From Ctena decussata (taxonomy: Eukaryota > Mollusca > Bivalvia > Lucinida > Lucinidae): a DNA stretch of 64,000 nt. The notes under the pieces were generated by a model that was not told the DNA's origin, made no database searches, and saw only the letters and a program-made list of their open reading frames with translations. Below, piece by piece: positions 31,490-40,321 of the stretch. The stretch is from assembly GCA_963989385.1 (NCBI GenBank), contig OZ022500.1, positions 76,504,289-76,568,288 on the forward strand, in the 5' to 3' direction. The stretch's first letter is position 1. Each line of letters begins with the position of its first letter. A program made the position numbers and the translations under genes.

Positions 31490-31645
31490 CATATGCGAGC
31501 ATGAAAGTTTCAGATCAGCGTGCGCATCCGCGCAGTCTAGTCAGAATCTTTCCTTTATATAAATCATAGCAAATCTAAAAAGTGAAGACTCTTATCATTT
31601 TCGGCAGCTGCGCAGGCTGATTAGAATGTTTCTCCCCTAAGGGTT
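31490..31645. repeat. Diverged relative of the 236-bp MITE arms
   Basis: 'cagatcagcgtgcgcatccg', 'cgcagtctagtcagaatctt' and, mirrored, 'agactcttatcattttcggc', 'gcgcaggctgattagaat' have the same plan as the 236-bp family but with CGCGCAG in place of CCGCCCAG. Comparable words occur at 41035-41160. The ends are not definable. Confidence 0.45.
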
Positions 31646-31667
31646 CCTTTTAACGCGACGCCAACCA

Positions 31668-31939
31668 GGGGCCGTATTCATAAAGCCACTTAAGTGGTTG
31701 CTATGCTGTTGCTAAGGCTAAATATCTTTAAAGGAGATTCCCTACAACTGTGAAATTTGCTCTGGAGGAACAGTCTTACAAAGACTGTTCCTCCAGACCA
31801 TGAAATTTGCTCTGGAGGAACAGTCTTACAAAGACTGTTCCTCCAGACCAAATTCATAGTTGTAGAGAATCTCCTTTATAGATATTTAGCCTTAGCAACA
31901 GCATAGCAACGACTTAAGTGGCTTTATGAATACGGCCCC
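31668..31939. mobile_element. Palindromic MITE P, copy 1 (core hairpin duplicated in tandem)
   Basis: Ends GGGGCCGTATTCATAAAGCC / GGCTTTATGAATACGGCCCC, arms through 'gctgttgctaaggctaaata' and 'aggagattccctacaact'. The 50-bp core hairpin at 31751-31800 is repeated without a single change at 31801-31850. Copies 2 and 3 are at 54534-54839 and 58457-58678. Confidence 0.88.
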
Positions 31940-32029
31940 AGATGCCTTGAAGTAGCAGCCGGCCTTACGTATGAGGTGTTCTAGAAAAATCATATGGATG
32001 GTGTTATGATGTATATCATAAATTCAGAA

Positions 32030-32235
32030 TATTGGGACAGACAGATCTGAGCAAACAGTACAGGCCCAGATTAGACTGTTCCTGATTAGGGCCTAAAATG
32101 TTTGCCACCCGCACACCATCTGCATATTTTGGATGCATTACTGCATTGCACACCCATAAAACCAAACTATTCCAGTTTAAGGACAATTACGTTATTTCTT
32201 TTAGGTGAACCAAATTTAGAATTTTTACCGTAATT
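32030..32235 (+). repeat. Dispersed repeat R, copy 3 (uninterrupted)
   Basis: 'tctgagcaaacagtacaggc', 'atctgcatattttggatgca', 'ttactgcattgc', then 'aggacaattacgttatttct', 'tttaggtgaaccaaattt'. This is the natural empty-site reference for the two interrupted R copies. Confidence 0.6.
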
Positions 32236-32417
32236 AATCTAGTGCAATATGCGAAAATTTGGCTTTAGGTGACTGCTTACTGCTTCTAGAAATCATGCAA
32301 AGAAAGTAAGTGATGCCTTGAATTCATCGGATAATCTACATTTACGGGCCTCACACATATTCTAGGTAGGGTTTCCAGAAGCAATATGAGTGGTAAAGAA
32401 AGGCAAAATTGCACCAG

Positions 32418-32524
32418 AACAGGCAGGAAGCAGTTAAACAACACTGAATCAATGTTGATTCAACGTCACTGCGTTGAATCAACATTGATTCAAGATTGTA
32501 TCAATGTTGTGTGCCTACTGGGAC
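32418..32524. mobile_element. Short fold-back MITE (GTTGAATCAACATTGATTC type), copy 2
   Basis: 'aatcaatgttgattcaacgt' / 'gcgttgaatcaacattgatt' around 'cact'. The outer part 'gcaggaagcagttaaacaac' pairs loosely with 'gttgtgtgcctactg'. Compare 1125-1216 and the CAGCRGGYAC-ended palindromes at 44.7-44.95 kb. Confidence 0.65.
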
Positions 32525-32642
32525 ACTAGATTATCTGCAAGGAAACAATTTTCTACAATAAAATAGAAAACTAGACAATAACTATAGGTGATGAACACCC
32601 CCGCCATATGCCTTACTAGATGGGTAATACATTTAGACATAT

Positions 32643-32878
32643 GAGCCGCGACACGAAAAAACCAACAAAGTGGTTGTGCGTCCAGCGCAGACTCAGATCA
32701 GCCTGGGCATCCGCCCAGTCTGATCAGAGTCTTCGCTGTCCGCATGGAGGTAGCTTAGTCCCCTAGCTACCTTTAGCCTTTAACAAAGAGTCTAATGAAA
32801 CTGAGCAGATGCCCAGGCTGTTCTGAGTCTGCGCTGGGCGCACAACCACATTGTTGTTTTTTTTTCGTGTCGCGGCTC
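32643..32878. mobile_element. 236-bp MITE, copy 6
   Basis: Exactly 236 bp with ATAT / ATAT duplication. It has an extended T-run (ttgttgttttttttttcgtg) at the right inner end. Confidence 0.93.
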
Positions 32879-32879
32879 A

Positions 32880-33520
32880 TATTTGTGTGAAGTTATATCA
32901 AATCGTTCCTTAAATAAAGGTGCTAGAGGAATGACAAAGTTTTTTTCTTCTAAAAATTGCAACGTATACCTTGACCTTGGACCTGCAATGCTGAAGCGCA
33001 AACTTTTCCAAGATACTGTCATATTTAATATTTACAAAGGTTTTTTCTAAAATTTGAAACTGTGACCTTGACCTTGACTTACAATACTGAAATGCGAATT
33101 TTCCCCAGATATTGTGTGAACTTATAGCAAAATTTGTCCATGAAAAGGAGCTAGAGGGATTTCAAAGTGCTTTTTAAAAATAGCAATGGTGCCCTTAACC
33201 TTGTCCTTAAAATTCTGGATCGCCAAATTATCCAAAATATTGTCACAATTAACATTCGTGTGAAGTAATTTGTCAATAAATAAAGGTGCTAGAACGATGA
33301 CAAAGTTTTTCTAAAAATAGCAAATGTGACTTTCACCCTAGACCTTCAATGCCAAACCGCAAATTTATACAAAATATTGTCATATAAAACATTTGTGTGA
33401 AATTATATTAAAATCGGCTCATTAATAAAAGCGATAGAACGATCACATTTTTTTCTTAATTATAGCAAATGTGCCCTTGTCAACTTCAAATGCGAACTCG
33501 TTCAAGGTATTGTCATGAAC
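32880..33520 (+). repeat. ~140-bp tandem array with CCTTGACC motifs
   Basis: 'caatgctgaagcgcaaac...gatactgtcat' recurs at about 32985, 33082 (short unit), 33208, 33347 and 33486. Units carry 'tgtgaccttgaccttga', 'aaaggtgctaga.gatgacaaag'. Several hold AAGGTCA-type half-sites on the opposite strand. Confidence 0.7.
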
Positions 33521-33639
33521 GATGACAAAAGGTGAACAACTGCATGTATCTACATACATACATGCCCACGTACATACGGGACAGACCAGATATCACATCC
33601 ACAGCTTCGTTGTGCGAGAGGACAATATTATAAATAATT

Positions 33640-34000
33640 ATGAAAATAAAAATAGTGCCCATGAAAGTGTTAAAATTCAAAAGCCTGGTATATGCACTGT
33701 AGTATGAGACAAGAACAACACAATCTAACCTCCTCTGCTACACAAATGGCCATTATGTCTACGCCAACAAAGGGCACATGTTTCAATAAAACAAGTCGAA
33801 TCAAAGTTTTTTATTATCCTTTATGCACATGTTCAATGCATGTTTGAACTGTATTGCAAGTTTCAAAAGTCTAGCTTGTATACTTGAGGAAGAGTTGCAG
33901 AGACAAGAAGCAGCACAATGTAACCTCCTATGCTAAATATTGGGCCAAAATGTCTAAGTTATTAAGAGAGACATAATTCTGCAAAAACAAGTTGAGTCAG
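33640..34000 (+). repeat. Imperfect ~200-bp duplication
   Basis: 'agacaagaacaacacaatct', 'aacctcctctgctacacaaa' at about 33708 recurs as 'agacaagaagcagcacaatg', 'taacctcctatgctaaata' at about 33901. 'gcacatgtttcaataaaaca' and 'ttcaaaagcctggtatatgc' have counterparts too. Confidence 0.55.
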
Positions 34001-34170
34001 TCTTGCTTGTATACTGAAGGGGAGTTGTGGAGAACAGTAATGCTGTACATAAATAAAAATATGGGAGGAGATTTGGAGACAAGAATACAACTGGTGTACG
34101 TAAGGCATGGAAATATGATCAAAATATATTCTGCAATAATAATTCGACAATACTATGGAAGCCCTGGAGG

Positions 34171-34690
34171 GACTTCTGACTTCATCACTTCACACTTCAG
34201 ACTTCACACTTCAGACTTCATCACTTCATACTTCATACTTCTGACTTCATGACTTCACACTTCAGACTTCATCACTTCAGAGTTCACACTTCATAACTTC
34301 AGACTTCAGACATCAAAGTTCAGACTCAGACTTCATACTTCACAGTTCATACTTTAGACTTTTATCACTTCCAAGTTCAGACTCCATAACTTCAGAGTTC
34401 AGACTTCAAACTTCAGAGTTCAGAGTTCAGACTTCATACTTCAGAGTTCAGACTTCAGACTTCAGAGTTCAGACTTCAGACTTCAGACTTCATAGTTCAG
34501 ACTTCATAGTTCAGACTTCAAACTTCAGACTTCAGAGTTCAGACTTCAGAGTTCAGACTCCATAGTTCAGACTTCAAACTTCAGACTTCAGACTTCAGAG
34601 TTCAGACTTCAGAGTTCAGACTTCAAAGTTCACACTTCAGAGTTCAGAGTTCAGACTTCAGAGTTAAGACTTCAAACTTCATACTTCATA
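34171..34690 (+). repeat. TTCAGACTTCAGAGTTCAGA minisatellite
   Basis: About 520 bp of 7-9-bp units (acttcaga, gttcaga, acttcata), irregular. It resumes at 36303-36345 beyond the element 34691-36302, showing the array predates that insertion. It is not a CRISPR array: units are contiguous with no spacers. Confidence 0.9.
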
Positions 34691-35036
34691 TGAGGTGTGA
34701 TCATAAATTACGTGGACTTTGCTGTCGCGGTAAGCATAATGCAGTTGTAGTATTTTTCTCATACCGCGGAAAAGTTCAGTCTTTTAGCTGCGTTGTGTGA
34801 AATTTTGAAGAAATTTTAATGAACAGTAAGTATTTTCAGGTCGATACTGCTACGCGGAGCACCACATTAATGACGTTGACGTTTTGTCTTTTTTAAACAT
34901 TTCAGTGGTTCTTTTGTTTATCTGTTTTCACAAACTAACACCCTCTTTGCAGATTTTTCATATTTATGACCAATTTTAGACACATAAGCATGCAATATCA
35001 TTGTTTTGAAGAATTTCAGATCGTACTCTCCTCATA

Positions 35037-35265
35037 TTTGTATTCTATTCTATTCTATCCCATAACTTTACTAGGTCGTTGGGTTCGAAATAATCCCTTT
35101 CCACCTTGTCCTGTTTTCAGCTGCCCTAGTTGAGCTGGCAAAATCCATCCATGTCCACTCTTGAATATTGTCTTGCCTCTTCTTCTTCTGTCTACCTCTT
35201 CCTCATTTTCCTTTCACTGTGCCCTGTAGAATGGTCTTTGCTAAACCAGAAGACCTTGAGACGTT
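35037..35265 (-). pseudogene. LINE 3'-end fragment, same family as 25740-26655
   Basis: On the minus strand: 'tctacagggcacagtgaaag', 'ggtagacagaagaagaagag', 'ccagctcaactagggcagct', 'caaggtggaaagggatta', 'agtaaagttatgggatagaa', tail (TAGAA)n. The corresponding plus-strand sequence at 26455-26652 ends 'aagtcatgggatagactaga'. This is a 5'-truncated copy, as expected of target-primed reverse transcription, landed inside the type III element. Confidence 0.78.
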
Positions 35266-35329
35266 TATAAATCCTAGCCAAACTTTTGCTTTCAGTATCG
35301 TGTCAACGAATTAGGACCATAACGTCTAC

Positions 35330-35460
35330 TCCCAAATTGTCTACTTCCATAACGTCTGCTCCCAAAACGTCTACTCTCATTTGGTCTACTGTGCCAAAAC
35401 TTCTACTCCCATTTGGTCTACTGGGCCAAAATGTATAGTCTGATTTGGTCTACCCTGTAG
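35330..35460 (+). repeat. Short tandem repeat 'acgtctactcccatttggtct'
   Basis: Alternating 14-22-bp units: 'ctactcccaaattgtctact', 'acgtctgctcccaaaacgtc', 'ctcatttggtctactgtgcc', 'cccatttggtctactgggcc'. Confidence 0.7.
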
Positions 35461-36095
35461 TTTTGAATAATGGTTATTCCAGGCTATATTTATGTTACAG
35501 AAACATATAATATTGACATCCAAACCAGGAATATCTCCAGATGGTTTATTTGAAGTACAACCACAAAGAGATGAATAAGGAATATGAACTGTGCATTGTT
35601 AACTCAAAGCTAACAGAAATTTCAGCAAGTTCTATTTTCTTCACACTGGAAACAAAATATGGGTGACCACATATTTCATTGTTTCAACAATTTACAAAGC
35701 ATTTCCTATTGGAAAAAAATGTCATATCATATGACATGTACATTGCCACGGGCACATGTACATTGTCACGGGCACTACCCCGTGTCAACGTACACTACAT
35801 TTGCAGTGTATGTCTAAATGCAGTAATACAAACCTTTAATCGGTGCCAACATCAAATAAAACTAGCATAAAAGGATCATATAACATTAAATTTGAACTGA
35901 ATGTTCTTCAATTCTTCAAGTTCCCCATTTTGTTACAATTATATACAAAAAATTGGATTTGCATAAAATACGCCCTATAATGTTTGACGTCATTTTGTCG
36001 CTCATGTATGGCCCACATAGCATGTTTTAGGCTGCTTATGCAAGCATTCCACCTTTTGACGGCAATAATTCCTTGACAGTGTTAGGCGGAAACCT
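35461..36095. other. Interior of the type III element, no gene
   Basis: A small direct repeat 'gggcacatgtacattg' lies at 35739-35770. No transposase-like peptide could be seen in any frame. Confidence 0.4.
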
Positions 36096-36302
36096 TAAAA
36101 AATGATAAGGCAAAGTTTTACCGTGCTCCGCAGTAACGTCGTAAGGTTACTATGACGACCCATAAAGACTGTTTTCCGAATATTGACCGGGAAAATAAAT
36201 ACATCACTGGATAGATTAAAGGAAAATTTGTATTTACTGCAAATTTAATGGGTCTACTATTAATCTACAGCAAATGTCCACCTATTTCTTTATCATCCCT
36301 CG

Positions 36303-36470
36303 TACTTCAGAGTTCATACTTCAGAGTTCACACTTCAGACTTCTGACAAAATAACGTAAAAACATACTATAACCAAAATGGCGAGTCCCGCACTATTCGA
36401 ACATCCTAGAAGAATAAGTGCGAAGTGTGAAGTCCGAAGTCTGAAGTCTGAACTCTGAATTCCGAATTCC
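36303..36470. repeat. Minisatellite resumes, then switches strand
   Basis: 36305-36345 is still acttcaga-type. After a 70-bp unrelated stretch, 36420-36465 reads 'gaagtgtgaagtccgaagtc', i.e. the complementary sense, passing into GAATTCCGAATTCCGAAATTCG. Confidence 0.7.
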
Positions 36471-36995
36471 GAAATTCGTAGAACATACTTAACGCTTGAT
36501 TATGACTCTTTACACTTTGTCAGACCCTCGTGTCACGGCTCATATTCAATCATCAATATCATGCAGAGGTTTGACAAAGTGTAAAGAGTTATTATAATCA
36601 AGCGTTAAGTATGTTCTACGAATTTCGGAATTCGGAAGTCAGAATTCGGAATTCGGAATTCAGAATTCGGAATTGTGAAGTAGTATGGAAATGAAAAGTG
36701 AGCCAATTGGGCCATCGTAGGTCAGAATGGGCGCATGCCCAGGCTGATCTGAGACTACGCTGGGCGCACAGCCACTATGGAGTTTTCGCGTGTCGGGGCT
36801 CATATTTAAGCAATCATCCATATCATGCAGAGGTTTGACAAAGTGTAAAGAGTCATTATAATCAAGCGTTAAGTATGTTCTACGAATTTCGGAATTCGGA
36901 ATTCAGAATTCGGAATTCAGAATTCGGAATTAAGAATTCGGAATTCGGAATTGTGAAGAAGTATGGAAATGAAAAGTGAGCCAACTTGGCCATCG
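36455..36995. repeat. GAATTCGG minisatellite with inverted and direct ~250-bp duplications
   Basis: 'tgacaaagtgtaaagagt', 'aatcaagcgttaagtatgtt' and 'ctacgaatttcggaattcgg' occur at 36573-36645 and again at 36834-36905 (direct), and inverted at 36462-36521. Between the direct copies lies a right-hand MITE fragment (36715-36802, 'gcccaggctgatctgagact', 'gtgtcggggctc'), and another MITE end ('ctcgtgtcacggctc') is at 36527-36541. EcoRI-type GAATTC words are very frequent. Confidence 0.75.
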
Positions 36996-36999
36996 TATA

Positions 37000-38007
37000 C
37001 AACGCAAGGGAACATTGCATTGTACTATATATCAAATCTTGGGCCTCTGAAGCTGGACGAGTCGCGTTACTTGATGAAAGGTGTACAATAGTGGGGGGCA
37101 AAAAGCTCACCTTCGAGGAAACGTTTTCATAAGTCTAAAAAAATAAAAATAAAAAAAAAATATTTGATCCCACTGGAATATTGTTTTCGGGCAAAGGAAT
37201 CAGTATTGTCTAAAAACTAGCAATCAAATCTGGAATTAAGATAGGAATTAGCCCCGGGCGTTTTGTCCCATCTTAAAAGGCGTTTTGCCCTAGTGGTGGG
37301 GCAAAACGCTCAGAAAATTCAAAAATACAAATTCCGTTATTATGTTAAAATTCTACGTTATTTCCAGATTTAAGTGCCATGTTTATGGACAACCTTGTTT
37401 ACTTTTTCCGAATTAGATCAGGCAGTTTCTTCAATAATGGTAATAAAAAATCATTAAAGGGGCGTTTTGTCCCTCTTTACTATACTACAAAGTGTGACCC
37501 AGGTACGTACGTACGTATGGACAAGGGCAAAACTATATGCCCTCCCCACTTCGTGGCGGAGACATAAATTAAAATCTTAAAAAGTTCCTTCAAGAGCAGA
37601 GAATACATACAGAAGTAGGAACATGGGCCAGACTACATAAAATCTGAAAACAGAACATTCAATACGTCCAACCATGTAATGGACAAAATGAGACGGCCAT
37701 GCGATTTGGACCAGTCAATTAATTCGAAATGAGACGGAAAAGTTAGTCAGCGATATGAGACAGCTAATTAAAGAAACATCTGATTTGGATATATGTCTAA
37801 AATGTATTTAATTTTTATTGTTGGTAGACAGATATAAAGACAGACATACAATAAAATATTTTTAAGATAAAATATAATACGATAAAAGCATTGTAGCTGC
37901 TGCGTGACTACGCCAACTATAATAAAGGCAATATACTATGTACTAAATAAAATATAATTACACTTTGTGTATATGTAAATACAAAACAGGTTTGGTATAT
38001 ATATATA
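37000..38007. repeat. Mixed repeat remnants (GGGGCAAAACG words, GTAC run, repeat S piece)
   Basis: 'cgttttgtcccatcttaaaa', 'ggcgttttgccctag', 'ggggcgttttgtccct' recur within 37255-37475. 37503-37566 has 'ggtacgtacgtacgtatgg' and 'cactt.cgtggcggagacata', the same type of boundary as 22546-22640. 37566-37640 is the short repeat S copy. The rest (37650-38007) is unassigned. Confidence 0.45.
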
Positions 38008-39023
38008 CAAGGGTTGATCCAGAAGTAATGTCACTGCCTCCATTGCGCGCTTATTCATCGTAGCATTATAACAAAATTTATATCAAGCTACACTGTAATT
38101 CAATTCTGATTAACAGAATAAATATGAAGTGGGAATCTTTTTTCGTTCTGATTATATAGACGTTAAAAGTATACCACCGACGCCATCGCGCCGCACGTTA
38201 TAATAACGTTAATTACATAAGCATAACTTTCAAAGGCAATCACAAATCAAAATCATACTAAACGCGCCAAATCAGATGAAAATTTGCTACTACGACGAAA
38301 TATATTTCTGCCACCCACTGTTGAAATTTTAATATCGTCACTGTAGTTTGAAGTTCGCTAGCTAGTGCTAATGTTTGTTACTGCTGATAATAAAAATGTT
38401 GATTTCTGGCAAACGCGCGTCAGTGGATATATATACGGTTTTGCCTCCAATTTGGAATATCACCATTAGAGACTCTAGAGCTGTTTAGTTAGACATTAGG
38501 CGATATAACAGTTATTACGAGGCTTGTGTAAAGGTGCAATTAGCGCGATACGGGTGCAGATGAGTCGCTAGAGGTCCGAAGACCGGAAGACCTTTATGTA
38601 CAATGTCAAACAATAACGTCACTCTTGTTCGGATCCCATATATGAAGATCGATGTTCTGCAATTTGAATATTGTGTTAATTCTTAACATTGAGCTGCGGG
38701 GCTGTTCAAGTAATATTAATAGATGAAATAAACATGGGTGAACAGACATAAGTGCTTTGCTGGAACAACGAATATGCTACTTTGGACATGACACATTATC
38801 GAAACTTCGTCTGGTGCGTCAACGACGTCATTGATGTGCGGCGCGTTTCGTTACCATGCCTTCTGTTTATCTCAATATCTCAGTTTCTGTGCACTGTATT
38901 TTTATGACATTTTCAGACCATAATGCAAATAGATAGAGGTACATGGATACGAAATTTTGCTGCTCTCTCTTTATTCTGTACGATTTTATAGCTGCAGTGA
39001 CATTACTTCTGGATCAACCCTCG
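38008..39023. mobile_element. Mariner-type element, type II (AAGGGTTGATCCAGAAGTAATG ends)
   Basis: 1016 bp, left end CAAGGGTTGATCCAGAAGTA, right end TACTTCTGGATCAACCCTCG, TA on both sides (38006-07, 39024-25). The inverted repeats continue to 'atgtcactgc' / 'gcagtgacat' (about 28 bp). No open frame above 60 codons, so non-autonomous. It ends about 125 bp from the stop codon of peptide gene 2. Confidence 0.85.
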
Positions 39024-39120
39024 TATATAAACAAAATACATGAAAATGTTAGTATAAATATGTAAATTGAACGTATAATCACCAATATAGATATGCATAC
39101 ATAAAAACAAAAAATGTAAA

Positions 39121-39160
39121 GTCATCCTGTCAAAAATCATGTCATCCTGTCAAAAATCAT
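39121..39160. repeat. Perfect 20-bp tandem duplication across the stop of peptide gene 2
   Basis: GTCATCCTGTCAAAAATCAT at 39121-39140 is repeated exactly at 39141-39160. The second copy contains the TGA stop (39152-39150) and the last residues (HDF) of the gene; the first copy is in its 3'-UTR. Confidence 0.95.
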
Positions 39161-39431
39161 GAAATGTAACACATGTGCATCCATTTTTGATATCTTTCCG
39201 CAATTTTTGTACACATTTCCCACCAGCCATTGCACACATACCGGGTATATGAGCTTTGCATTTACGTGGTAGCCTCCTGTGCTTTTTCTGCAAAATATCA
39301 ACGCATGTATTTGATTTTTGTCGATATCGACACATTTTCCTCTTTCTCCTGGCATCGGCATCTTCGACGATTATCGCCATGACGGTGATTACTATCATGA
39401 GAACTGTTACGGGTTTCTGTGCAATGGCCAT
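39150..39431 (-). CDS. Secreted cationic seven-cysteine peptide, paralogue 2
   Basis: 93 residues, the same length as paralogue 1 (7170-7451). The start is taken at 39431 (MAIAQKPVTV...), 14 bases after a splice acceptor (CACCTTTCAG, AG at 39447-39446). The open frame continues upstream only through intron-like (AT)-rich sequence coding Tyr runs. Residues 9-22 are hydrophobic (TVLMIVITVMAIIV), then EDADA with likely cleavage at Ala27|Arg28. The 66-residue mature part starts RRKRK, has about 20 Lys/Arg against 3 Asp, and keeps the same seven Cys. Shared blocks: CRYR, NTCVD, the K-A/S-H-I/L-P-G-M/L-C turn and GG-x-CVQ. The third loop (X11) is the most divergent and paralogue 2 lacks the Trp of paralogue 1. 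The absence of gaps and of stops argues both copies are under constraint. Function unknown; an antimicrobial or similar extracellular role is inference from charge, size and Cys content. Confidence 0.85.
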   Translation of the reverse strand: MAIAQKPVTVLMIVITVMAIIVEDADARRKRKMCRYRQKSNTCVDILQKKHRRLPRKCKAHIPGMCAMAGGKCVQKLRKDIKNGCTCVTFHDF

Positions 39432-39445
39432 GATCACATTTGAAC

Positions 39446-39447
39446 CT
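39446..39447 (-). other. 3' splice acceptor in 5'-UTR of peptide gene 2
   Basis: Minus strand 'attcacctttcag|gttcaaatgtgatc|ATG'. It is positionally equivalent to the acceptor in paralogue 1 (14 against 15 bases from the ATG), so the leader intron predates the duplication. Confidence 0.65.
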
Positions 39448-39550
39448 GAAAGGTGAATAATACACATATAATAATGATGACGATAATAATAATAATATAA
39501 ATAAACAGCAATAATAAAAAAATGAACAATTTTCATATATAATGATATAT

Positions 39551-39786
39551 GAGCCGCGACACGACAAAACCAACAATGTGGTTGTGCGCCCAGCGCAGAC
39601 TCAGATCAGCCTGGGCATCCGCCCAGTCTGATCAGAGTCTTCACTGTCCGCACGGAGATAGCTTAGACCCTTAGCTACCCTTAAAGCGCTTAGCAAAGGG
39701 TCTGATAATACTGAGTGGATGCCCAGGCTGATCTGAGTCTGCACTGGGCGCACAACCACATTGTTGGTTTTCTCGTGTCGCGGCTC
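39551..39786. mobile_element. 236-bp MITE, copy 8
   Basis: 236 bp, ATAT / ATAT duplication. It sits about 105 bp upstream of the acceptor of peptide gene 2, so inside its predicted 5'-UTR intron. Confidence 0.93.
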
Positions 39787-39789
39787 ATA

Positions 39790-40200
39790 TAATAATATCT
39801 TTAGTGAAATTAATACATATGCCCAGGTACATGAACCAATTCCTTGAATTTTTATGCCTACTTTTGAATTATTTGATGATAAACCAAGCTGTTTCCATCT
39901 TTAGTTATTTCGTTTGAAAGTCTGATTATATCTAGGACAGTTAATAGACCGCTTCATCCTCCTCTCATAATGAACATTACTTTTTGAACTGAAACCTACT
40001 TACATAAGCATTTAGGTCTAATCTTCCAGTAGAACATTTAGCATACACTTGCGATAACTTTTGGACAAGACTCAACCTACTCCTAGTTTAAACAATATTT
40101 AATTTGTATAAACAATCATAATTTACAAACATTTCAATACATAATTACATATTTATATTATGTTATACAAATACAACCTACTCCTCAGATACGATCTGCC
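39790..40200. other. Probable continuation of the 5' intron / promoter region of peptide gene 2
   Basis: AT-rich; no element recognised and no exon boundary visible. Confidence 0.3.
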
Positions 40201-40220
40201 TTAAATCTGACCTCCAAACA

Positions 40221-40321
40221 GTGAGGGGGTGGGGGCGGGGGTGGGGGTCGGGGGGAGGGGAGATGGTGGAGGCGTGTGTGTGTTGGTGTGTGTGTGTGGG
40301 GGGGGGGGGGGGTCGGGGGGA
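40221..40321 (+). repeat. G-rich tract with GT repeats and a G15 run
   Basis: 'gagggggtgggggcgggggt', then 'ggagggg', (GT)n and an unbroken run of about 15 G at 40298-40312. It meets the simple G-quadruplex pattern many times over on the plus strand. Confidence 0.75.

Larger units (their letters stand above)
34691..36302. mobile_element. Mariner-type element, type III, nested in the minisatellite
   Basis: 1612 bp between TA dinucleotides (34689-90 and 36303-04). The left end TGAGGTGTGATCATAAATTA continues 'cgtggactttgctgtcg'; the right end, read on the minus strand, is CGAGGGATGATAAAGAAATA then 'ggtggacatttgctgtag', giving about 38 bp of terminal inverted repeat. The minisatellite is on both sides. 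Inside lie the LINE 3' fragment 35037-35265 and the small tandem repeat 35330-35460. No transposase frame survives. Confidence 0.75.

Noticed and set aside
34171..34690. CRISPR-like array
   Set aside because: Short units are directly contiguous and irregular, with no equal-length unique spacers, and the genome is eukaryotic.
39150..39536. Longer start (Met at 39536, 128 residues) for peptide gene 2
   Set aside because: The extra 35 codons are Tyr/His low complexity, cross a splice acceptor and are absent in paralogue 1.
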